A stretch of DNA of 12,327 bases. Origin: Candidatus Sericytochromatia bacterium (GTDB taxonomy: Bacteria; Cyanobacteriota; Sericytochromatia; JACMPN01). The position numbers were made by a program, and so were the translations under genes. Below the pieces are notes generated by a model that was not told the DNA's origin, made no database searches, and saw nothing but the letters and a program-made list of their open reading frames with translations. Location: contig JACMPN010000677.1 of the NCBI GenBank assembly GCA_014377495.1, positions 1 to 12,327 of the forward strand, in the 5' to 3' direction. Of this stretch, positions 6,232-12,327 are shown in pieces (the first letter of the stretch is position 1; each line of letters begins with the position of its first letter).

Positions 6232-7182
6232 TCAGGTGAGCAGGCGGATGCAGTGAAAGAAGGCAGGAGCCACGTAAATCAGGCTGTCGGCCCGGTCCAT
6301 GGTGCCGCCGAAGCCGGGCAGGAGCGTGCCCGTGTCCTTCACGCCGGCATCGCGTTTCAGGGCGGAGACGGTGATGTCGCCCCAGAAGCCGGCAATGGCG
6401 ATGCCCACGCCGACCAGCGGGGCCCATAGCGGGGGGATCGGGGTCAGGACGGGGGCCAGCAGCGAGGCGGCAAGGGCCGTGGTGCCGACGCCTCCGAGAA
6501 AACCGGCCCAGGTCTTGGCAGGGCTGACGGCCGGGACGATCTGCCGCCTGCCGAGGGCCTTGCCCCAGGCATATTGGGCCAAGTCGTTGAACTGGGCCAG
6601 GAACACGGCAAACATATATAGCCCGGCTCCCCCGCCGACCGGGTTGACGGATGCGGGCAGGCTGACCAATGCCGCCACATGGCTGAGACAAAACCCGCTC
6701 AGCAGCACGGCGACACCCAGCGATCCGGCCCGGCGCAGATACCCCTGCGGCGAGGGCGCCAGGACCCCGGCGGCGAACAAGAGGGGCAGGCCCAGGGCGG
6801 TGATCTGCGTGACGGCAGGCGACCAACCCCAAAGTGCCATCCAGGCGAAGGGCGCCAACGTGATTGCCGTGGCCAGGCGGCGTTCCAGCGGCGACACGGG
6901 CTCCGGGGAAAGGGCGAGCAGTTCCCCGAGGCCCCGCCAGGCGACCCAGCCGAAAAACAGGGCAAAGGCGCTGGGCCCGAGGGCGAGGGCGAAAAGCTGG
7001 GCACCCGTGGTCAACCACCAGCTGAGTCCCCGGCGGTTGTAATCGCTGAAATCCGTGCCCGGCCGGAAGGGCCGCACTACCAGCGGCACGGCGCTGACCA
7101 GGATGTGCAGCGCCAGCAGGGCACCGTACATCCAAAGCACATTGGGGGTCAGGCCGGGCAACAATCCTTCAACGAACGCCAT
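6232..7182 (-). CDS. cdsA: phosphatidate cytidylyltransferase (CDP-diacylglycerol synthase)
   Basis: A polytopic membrane protein of 316 residues that should convert phosphatidic acid and CTP into CDP-diacylglycerol, the precursor of bacterial phospholipids. The C-terminal CdsA signature is present at about 273-300: SALKRD...KDTGTLLPGFGGTMDRADS. The usual PGHGG is PGFGG here. The SPAKTWAG segment and about eight hydrophobic helices also fit. The length and the layout of N-terminal helices recall the YnbB-like branch rather than housekeeping E. coli CdsA; this is a judgement by eye. An in-frame TTG two codons earlier (7188) exists, but AAGG (7190-7193) lies 7 nt from ATG 7182, so 7182 is preferred. 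It is divergent from the MFS gene (102 bp) and upstream of the desaturase. Because of the lipid neighbours it may be a second, pathway-specific cytidylyltransferase. Confidence 0.9.
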   Translation of the reverse strand: MAFVEGLLPGLTPNVLWMYGALLALHILVSAVPLVVRPFRPGTDFSDYNRRGLSWWLTTGAQLFALALGPSAFALFFGWVAWRGLGELLALSPEPVSPLERRLATAITLAPFAWMALWGWSPAVTQITALGLPLLFAAGVLAPSPQGYLRRAGSLGVAVLLSGFCLSHVAALVSLPASVNPVGGGAGLYMFAVFLAQFNDLAQYAWGKALGRRQIVPAVSPAKTWAGFLGGVGTTALAASLLAPVLTPIPPLWAPLVGVGIAIAGFWGDITVSALKRDAGVKDTGTLLPGFGGTMDRADSLIYVAPAFFHCIRLLT

Positions 7183-7284
7183 GCCCAAACCTTACCAGGT
7201 TCGCCAAAGCGGTGCCGCCGCCTGTGCGCTCCTGTGGTATTCGTGGCAAACGACCGTCCACTGCCTTTCCGGAAAGACACCCGC

Positions 7285-8553
7285 ATGTCCCTCGTTGCCG
7301 CTGGTCTGGTCTCCACCCCGGCACTCTTGCGCTACGCCTCGTTCGCCCTCGGCCTGCAGGCGATCCAGGGGACGACGGGGGCATTTCTGGCCCCATTGGT
7401 GGAGTCGCTGGGCGCCACGCCCGTCGTCGTCAGCCTGATCGTTGCCATCGACCCCTTTGTCAGCCTGATCATCCAGCCCCTGGCAAATGCCTGGAGCGAT
7501 CGCAGTCGCACGGCCTGGGGTCGCCGGGTGCCCTTTCTGGTCATTGGCACCCTGCTTGCCGTCGTCGGCCTCTGGGGGATCAGCCTGGCACCTTCACCGG
7601 CGCGGGTGGCGCTCGCCATGGCGGTCATGGCGATTGGGCTGAACACGGCGGCGGGCCCTTTCCGCTCCGCCTTGGGCGAGACGGTTGCCCCCGAACGGCA
7701 TACGGCCGTGATGGGGCTGATCGGACTCATGCAGGGGCTGGGCAACGTCCTCAGCCAGTTGATCGGGGCCATCGTCTCCGCCCGGTCTGCCGGCCTGCCA
7801 TTTCGCGTCACGGCCGGGCTCGTGGCCCTGAGCAGCCTGACCAGCATCCGGGTGTTGCGCCAACACGCCGGTACGGCCCTGCCGCCGGCGCGACCGACCG
7901 GGTCCATGTGGCCCTACGTCCGGGACCTGCGGCCCCTGCATTGGCTGCTGGCCGCCCAGTCCTGCTGGTGGGTGGCCATGTCCGGGATCATCACCTTCGC
8001 CGTCCTGTTCTGCGTCCATGAGGTCCTCGGCATCGCCGACATCGCCTCACCGGCCGGCAAGGCGGCCGTCGGCCGGGTCGTCGCCGCCTTGGTGTATCTC
8101 TCGTTTTGCGTGATCCTGTTCAGTGTCCCGATCGGGCGCCTGGCGGCGGCCAAAGGGACCGTGTATGTGCTGCAACGGGGCCTGCTGGTCCTCCTGGCCG
8201 GCGTGCTCCTCATCCTGCTGGTGCCGGGGATGACCGGGATCTATCTGGCGACCACCTTGATGGGCTTCGGCTATGCCTGCCTGCTGGTCCTCCCGATGAC
8301 CATCATCGCCAAGCTGCAGCAGCCTGGCCGGGAGGGCGCCATGATGAGCATCAGCAGCACGTTTACGAATCTGCCGATGATCATCGGTCAGCTACTGAGC
8401 GGATGGGCCATCCAGCAAACCGGCACGTACAGCGCCCCCTGGTACATCGGGGCCGTCTTCATCCTGGCCGCCTGGCTTTGCATCCGCCGGGTGGACCTGA
8501 GCGACTGTTTGCGACCTGACGTCACGGCAACCCCGGAGGGTGCCACTGCCTGA
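7285..8553 (+). CDS. MFS transporter, SLC45/GPH-like
   Basis: 422 residues with about 12 hydrophobic helices, a major facilitator in the inner membrane. The loop after helix 2 reads QPLANAWSDRSRTAWGRRVPF (64-84). This matches the SDR.....GRRRPF motif of SLC45/sucrose and GPH-type symporters, so cation-coupled uptake or export of a small polar or amphipathic molecule is likely. The substrate is unknown; the lipid neighbours make a lysolipid or lipid precursor conceivable but unproven. The frame is open far upstream (to 6679), but that part is antisense to cdsA. ATG 7285 has GGAAAG 8 nt upstream and begins the homologous region. Its 3' end runs 162 bp into the opposite-strand reductase-acyltransferase gene. 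The gene is alone on its strand between two minus-strand lipid genes. Confidence 0.87.
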   Translation: MSLVAAGLVSTPALLRYASFALGLQAIQGTTGAFLAPLVESLGATPVVVSLIVAIDPFVSLIIQPLANAWSDRSRTAWGRRVPFLVIGTLLAVVGLWGISLAPSPARVALAMAVMAIGLNTAAGPFRSALGETVAPERHTAVMGLIGLMQGLGNVLSQLIGAIVSARSAGLPFRVTAGLVALSSLTSIRVLRQHAGTALPPARPTGSMWPYVRDLRPLHWLLAAQSCWWVAMSGIITFAVLFCVHEVLGIADIASPAGKAAVGRVVAALVYLSFCVILFSVPIGRLAAAKGTVYVLQRGLLVLLAGVLLILLVPGMTGIYLATTLMGFGYACLLVLPMTIIAKLQQPGREGAMMSISSTFTNLPMIIGQLLSGWAIQQTGTYSAPWYIGAVFILAAWLCIRRVDLSDCLRPDVTATPEGATA

Positions 8554-11238
8554 CCGGTCCCCGCCGACAGGGTTGGCGCCAATGCACGGCCAACTCATCT
8601 GCGTGAGATAGGCCGGCAGGTCGTCCGCCCGTTCTCCCCACGTCAGGCGGTCCGAAGTCTCCTGGAGGATGCGCCGGACAACGAGATCGGCCACCGCATC
8701 CTCGATGTCCGGCTGATAGGCGGCCCGACAGAGGGTCAACAGCCGGTCCCGGGTCACCCCGTCCGGGCCGGTCTCGGCCGCCACCGTGGCCGCCAGCAGG
8801 CGATAGTCCGCCATCACGGGGCCGAACAGTGCCGTCAGGACGCAAAGCAACCGCTCGTCAGTCGGCACAGGGCCCGGTCTCGGGTCGGGATGGCCATGCT
8901 GGCGGGCAAACTGCTGCAGCGCCGGGTTGCCAGGGGCCAGCGCCAGGGCATCGCCGATAAACCAGTGTGACCACTGCATCTGCATCGTCCGTTCCACCAG
9001 CGCCGACACGGCAGCGCCGTCTTTCAGGGGGCTGTCCAGCACACTGCCGCCCCGCCGTTCGATGGCATGGCGCAACCAGGCCACCGACAGGCCCGGCAGT
9101 GCCTGTTGGGCAAGGAATGCCGCCAAATGAAACGTCGTGGCCACCGTCCTCCGGTGCAGTTCCTGCCGGATGGCGGCGCCGAGGGCAGGCACGTCAGTCG
9201 TCGGTGTCAGGCGCAGGGGTGTCCCGCAGGCGATGTGGGCCCGACCAAGTTTCACTTTGCCCCGCCGCAACGCACCCATCCAGGTGAACAGGGGCTTGAG
9301 CCCAGTGCGGGACGGCGGTCCGCCGGTGAGCTCCCGGACGAAGACGGCCTCCTCGGGGATCCGGTCGTAGGTGATGGCGACGGGCAGAACGACGAAAGAC
9401 TGCCCAGTCTCCTGCAGCGCCCGCAACAGACCGCGGCGGGGACTGAGGAACCGGCGGGACCGGCTCCGCCGGCCTTCGATGAAAAACGTGATCACCTGGC
9501 CGTTTTTGACGAGGTCCCGGACCTTGGTGGCAAGCTCGGGATCAGGCAGGCCCAGGCCACGGCGGATGAAAAATGCCTGGGCAGCCCGCAACAGGCGTCC
9601 GACGACCGGCAGCCTTGCAAAATCGTCGGTGACGGCGATATGCGGCATCGGCAGGCCGAGATCCGGCCGGACCAGCAGCAGATAGGGAAAGAGCAGGTAA
9701 TCCAGATAGCTGCGGTGCGACGGGACCAGGATGACACCTTCACCCGCCTTGCATGCCGTCACGGCGGCCTGAAAGGACGGCTCGTCAAAGGTCGCCACAT
9801 CCAGGCAGCGCCCGAAGGCATCACCCAGCACGGCCCCCAGCGAGCGCATCACCGTGTTGGGGGCCGACATGCCTGTGGCGGGAACCACGCCGGGCTTGCG
9901 CGCCTGATGGCGCTTGCCGGCGAAGGGGATCTGGTCCGACTCCCGCCGCAACAGGTGGCGGGAGACCCCGGCATAGATGGCCTCGATATACCCGACGGGG
10001 GTGTAACCGGCCGGTGCCAGCGGCCATGTCGCCTGAAAGTCGTATTCGCGGGTCGTGAAAAAAGGAAATGCCCGGTTCAAATACACGAGGATATCGTGCA
10101 ACCGGCCGGCATCCGAGGCGTCCCGAGACCGCCGCACGAGGCTGAGCGCCACCTGGGCGGTTTTCGTCGGCAGCCGGTGCTGCCACCATTCCAGCAGCTT
10201 GAGACGGGCGGCGGACGGCTCCGTGTGCAGTTCCTGCCGCACGGGGGCCCCGGTGCGGCGAAAGAAGGGGAAACCCGCCGCCGTGATCTCACGGACCGTG
10301 CAGGACTGACTCAGGCCGGCAACGGCAAAGCGGATCGGCAGGACGCCGGGAGGCTCGGGCAGCGGCTCAAAGGCGGCCTGCAAAATGCGCTGGGCGACCT
10401 CGTCACAGGGGACGATATCGAGACGGTTCCGGGGATCGCCGGCAATGACCCGCAGGTAGCCCATCGCATAGAGCGAGACAAAGCCGGCAAAAGCCGCCCG
10501 ACTGTCGATCCACCCGGGAAACGGGTACTGCCAGCAGGCCGAGATGATGCTCGGCCGGACGATGACCAGGGGCACATTGCCCCGGCGCTCGGCCAGCAGG
10601 ATTTCGGCCATACACTTGGTCACCGTGTATGTGTTGGGGTGGCCTGTCCGGGCCATCAGCTGTGTTTGATCGCACTGACCGGCCAAAATCGACTGGTACT
10701 CGGTCGATACGTCAAAGGGCAGGACCTCCAGGGATTCGCCGATCACCTTCGACACGCCTGGCGAGCCATGGGGCGAGACGTAAGCCGTCGAGACGTCGAC
10801 GAACCGGGCCAACCGGGTGCAGGCTTTGGCGAGGTCGAGCACGGCCAGGGCGCCTGCGATGTTGGCGTTGGCGGCTGCGGCCAGCGGCAGGTCGAACTCG
10901 ATGGAGGCAGCACAATGGATGATGTGCGTGACGTTTGCCGTCAGCCGGTCCCAGTCCGCCCCGGCAAGACCCAGACGGTCCTGCGACACGTCACCGGCCA
11001 CGGCCTCGCAACAGTCCCACCAGCCGTCCGGCAGGAGGCGAAACGCGGGAGACGGGATCAAATCGTCTGCAAATCGCAACTCCGGCAGCCGCCCCTTTTT
11101 GGGCCGGATCAGCACGTAGACCCGGGCCAGGCCGTAGGTGTCCCCCAGGCGGATCAACTCGGCCAGCACGACCTTGCCCAGAAATCCGGTCGCCCCGGTA
11201 ATCAGTACATGCGCCCCGGGCGCCGGTATCGCCGTCAT
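8392..11238 (-). CDS. fusion: fatty acyl-CoA reductase (NAD-binding + FAR_C) with PlsB/GNPAT-type acyltransferase
   Basis: A 948-residue multidomain protein. Part 1 (about 1-300) is a male-sterility/NAD_binding_4 reductase: TGATGFLG at 14-21 binds NAD(P)H, DVSTAYVS (148-155) carries the Ser, Y204-x3-K208 is the catalytic pair, and VRPSI...PFPGWID (228-245) is characteristic of eukaryote-type fatty acyl-CoA reductases. Part 2 (about 340-430) resembles FAR_C, with FFTTREYDF. Part 3 (about 460-875) is a glycerol-3-phosphate/DHAP acyltransferase. Block I is HRSYLD (H508, D513), block II AFFIRRG, block III FIEGRRSRS (E588, G589), and block IV LPVAITYDR (618-626). The predicted activities are acyl-CoA to fatty alcohol, plus acylation of glycerol-3-phosphate or DHAP at the membrane face. 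ATG 11238 has GGAG about 8 nt upstream. The last ~55 residues (from about 895) are antisense to the MFS gene and look non-conserved; a frameshift hiding an earlier stop near 8595 is possible. It is divergent from pfaD. Confidence 0.9.
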   Translation of the reverse strand: MTAIPAPGAHVLITGATGFLGKVVLAELIRLGDTYGLARVYVLIRPKKGRLPELRFADDLIPSPAFRLLPDGWWDCCEAVAGDVSQDRLGLAGADWDRLTANVTHIIHCAASIEFDLPLAAAANANIAGALAVLDLAKACTRLARFVDVSTAYVSPHGSPGVSKVIGESLEVLPFDVSTEYQSILAGQCDQTQLMARTGHPNTYTVTKCMAEILLAERRGNVPLVIVRPSIISACWQYPFPGWIDSRAAFAGFVSLYAMGYLRVIAGDPRNRLDIVPCDEVAQRILQAAFEPLPEPPGVLPIRFAVAGLSQSCTVREITAAGFPFFRRTGAPVRQELHTEPSAARLKLLEWWQHRLPTKTAQVALSLVRRSRDASDAGRLHDILVYLNRAFPFFTTREYDFQATWPLAPAGYTPVGYIEAIYAGVSRHLLRRESDQIPFAGKRHQARKPGVVPATGMSAPNTVMRSLGAVLGDAFGRCLDVATFDEPSFQAAVTACKAGEGVILVPSHRSYLDYLLFPYLLLVRPDLGLPMPHIAVTDDFARLPVVGRLLRAAQAFFIRRGLGLPDPELATKVRDLVKNGQVITFFIEGRRSRSRRFLSPRRGLLRALQETGQSFVVLPVAITYDRIPEEAVFVRELTGGPPSRTGLKPLFTWMGALRRGKVKLGRAHIACGTPLRLTPTTDVPALGAAIRQELHRRTVATTFHLAAFLAQQALPGLSVAWLRHAIERRGGSVLDSPLKDGAAVSALVERTMQMQWSHWFIGDALALAPGNPALQQFARQHGHPDPRPGPVPTDERLLCVLTALFGPVMADYRLLAATVAAETGPDGVTRDRLLTLCRAAYQPDIEDAVADLVVRRILQETSDRLTWGERADDLPAYLTQMSWPCIGANPVGGDRSGSGTLRGCRDVRSQTVAQVHPADAKPGGQDEDGPDVPGGAVRAGLLDGPSAQ

Positions 11239-11569
11239 GGGCGGGCTCCATTTGCAGTGACGTGGTGCGGACCCTCACCGCCAAAGGGTTCCGACGACAC
11301 ACTTAAGTAGAGCAATTTAGCGCAAAGTAAGCCGGACAACAAGGTGAACGCACGTGACGATTAGCGTTGACCGGGTTGGCGTGCTCACTTGACGCAGCGC
11401 CGCATGCACGCGCTTGGTGTAAAGTTCGCTCCATCTTTGGGATACGGGAATGGCCGTGTAGACGACCATTAAACGGGCTGCCCACAGCATCGGCGCCAGT
11501 CGGCCAAGCCGGCACGGCGATGCCATGGGCGGTCGCCCACAGTCCTCGTGACGGAGGCGGAGCGCACAC
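11239..11569. other. divergent intergenic region between reductase-acyltransferase and pfaD
   Basis: 331 bp, clearly poorer in GC in its left half, without a convincing ORF. It must carry the promoters of both lipid genes. Toward pfaD it holds two GC hairpins: 11499-11513 (6 bp with one G-U, loop CAA) and 11526-11539 (TGGGC/GCCCA, loop GGTC). The second is part of the near-palindrome TGGGCGGTCGCCCA, about 30 nt before the pfaD start, and could be an operator or a leader hairpin. TTGACC (11367) and TTGACG (11389) have no -10 at proper spacing. Confidence 0.55.
11314..11342 (-). promoter_or_regulatory. candidate promoter of the reductase-acyltransferase gene
   Basis: On the minus strand TTGTTG (11342-11337), an exact 17-bp spacer, then TAAATT (11319-11314), in the AT-richest part of the gap. 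Matches to consensus are modest (three and four of six). A transcript would begin near 11307 with a leader of about 70 nt. Confidence 0.35.
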
Positions 11570-12327
11570 GTGGAAGTTTTGACAGTGAACGTTGCCACCA
11601 TCCCGACCACCTGCCTGGGGTCCTGGTCCCCCGGGCAGACGGCCCCGGCGTTTGCCCAGGATGACCTGACGGCCTGTGTGGCCAACCTGCGGGAGACCGC
11701 CTGTGTCGTCCAGGAGACGGCCACCGGCCGGATCGGTGTCGGGTACGGCGGGCAGGTGGGTGCCGCCGACGATACCGGCTACGTGTGGCTGGCCAGCTTG
11801 CCGCCGACTTTCCCCGAATGGCTGGGCGACCGCTCCTTTCTGGCGGTCCACGGCGTCCGGTTCCCCTATATCGCCGGTGAAATGGCCAACGGCATTGCCA
11901 CGACGGCGATGGTCATCGCCATGGGGCAGGCCGGGATGCTCGGGTTCTTCGGGTCCGCCGGCCTCAGCCCGGACCGGGTCGCCGCGGCCATCGACACGAT
12001 CGAGGCGGCACTCGGCCGGGATGGCGCCGCTTACGGGGTGAATCTGATCCATTCCCCGAATGAGCCCCTGCACGAGGCCCGCATGGTCGACCTTTTCCTC
12101 CGTCGGGGAGTCCGGCGGGTATCGGCGTCCGCCTTCATGACCCTCACACCCAACATCGTCCGCTACGCCTACACCGGCCTGACGGAGGATGCCCAGGGCC
12201 GGATCCGCCGCCACAACCACGTCTTTGCCAAGCTGTCCCGCCCCGAGGTGGCCCGCCACTTCATGTCACCGGCGCCAGTCAAGATGCTGCAGGCGCTCGT
12301 GACAGAGGGCCTGCTGACCGAGCAGGA
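11570..12327 (+). CDS. pfaD: PfaD-family enoyl reductase of PUFA/secondary-lipid synthase (3' end outside window)
   Basis: About 252 N-terminal residues; the frame is open to the window edge, and the family is usually about 530-560 long. PfaD proteins are FMN-dependent, 2-nitropropane-dioxygenase-like TIM barrels that reduce enoyl-ACP intermediates during polyketide-like synthesis of polyunsaturated or other secondary lipids. Recognisable blocks are EMANGIA (104-110), GMLGFFGSAGL (122-132), GVNLIHSPNEP (156-166), RRGVRRVSASAFM (about 178-190) and VFAKLSRPEVA...MSPAP in the last 40 residues, all family hallmarks. GTG 11570 is preferred: GGAG (11559-11562) is 7 nt upstream and an in-frame TGA lies at 11549-11551. 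GTG 11585 is an alternative. It usually works with the large PfaA-C proteins, which would be expected downstream. It is divergently paired with the reductase-acyltransferase fusion. Confidence 0.92.
   Translation, partial: MEVLTVNVATIPTTCLGSWSPGQTAPAFAQDDLTACVANLRETACVVQETATGRIGVGYGGQVGAADDTGYVWLASLPPTFPEWLGDRSFLAVHGVRFPYIAGEMANGIATTAMVIAMGQAGMLGFFGSAGLSPDRVAAAIDTIEAALGRDGAAYGVNLIHSPNEPLHEARMVDLFLRRGVRRVSASAFMTLTPNIVRYAYTGLTEDAQGRIRRHNHVFAKLSRPEVARHFMSPAPVKMLQALVTEGLLTEQ

Noticed and set aside
6679..7284. N-terminal extension of the MFS frame
   Set aside because: It is antisense to cdsA, Gly/Arg/Gln-rich, and the transporter homology and ribosome binding site begin at 7285.
9067..11310. Long plus-strand open frame of 747 codons
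   Set aside because: It lies wholly antisense to the reductase-acyltransferase, whose motifs are unmistakable; the composition is Gly/Arg/Gln/Pro-rich with no family resemblance.
11367..11425. TTGACC and TTGACG as -35 boxes for pfaD
   Set aside because: No -10-like hexamer at 16-18 bp; the nearest TAAAGT is 25 bp from the second.
11303..12259. Minus-strand open frame of 318 codons
   Set aside because: Antisense shadow of pfaD; Gly/Pro/Arg-rich with no recognisable motif.

Overview
This window comes from a GC-rich bacterium, probably diderm: it encodes a predicted lipoprotein and a large membrane-lipid gene set. I could not fix the phylum from sequence alone. Most starts are preceded by AAAGGA, AAGG, AGGA, GGAG or GGAGG, often about 7 nt upstream, which I used to choose between candidate starts. 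There are no tRNA, rRNA, CRISPR or IS features.

Left part (1-2623), signalling and phosphate energy on the + strand. An AT-richer leader of 249 nt holds nested inverted repeats that can fold into one long RNA rod, a terminator-like hairpin, and three copies of CAATGATC. Its first 36 nt look like the 3' half of a c-di-GMP-I (GEMM) riboswitch cut by the window edge. It precedes a stand-alone EAL cyclic-di-GMP phosphodiesterase with all catalytic residues visible, so c-di-GMP feedback on its own breakdown enzyme is a reasonable hypothesis. Next comes a two-domain PPK2 (polyphosphate:AMP phosphotransferase).

Middle part (2638-4957). A minus-strand gene encodes a Thr-rich secreted lipoprotein with a low-complexity tail and ends at a clear intrinsic terminator (2633-2662). 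Divergent to it is a stand-alone phosphoribosyltransferase with a good promoter and short leader. A 48-codon minus-strand gene (4811-4957) with a strong ribosome binding site follows; it resembles nothing I recognise.

Right part (5057-12327), a lipid locus. On the minus strand are a three-histidine-box fatty acid desaturase and, upstream of it, a CDP-diacylglycerol synthase. Divergent from these is an SLC45-like MFS transporter on the plus strand. It converges on, and overlaps by 162 bp, a minus-strand gene of 948 codons. That gene fuses a eukaryote-type fatty acyl-CoA reductase (NAD-binding domain plus FAR_C) to a PlsB/GNPAT-type acyltransferase. Divergent from it across 331 bp begins pfaD, the enoyl reductase of polyunsaturated fatty acid/secondary-lipid synthases, cut by the window end.

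Together these genes could make an unusual acyl chain (PfaD and partners outside the window), desaturate it, reduce it to a fatty alcohol, attach acyl groups to a glycerol or dihydroxyacetone phosphate backbone, and activate the phosphatidate with CTP. The reductase-acyltransferase fusion beside pfaD is the most unusual element; an ether-lipid or PUFA-phospholipid product is my inference, not something the sequence proves.
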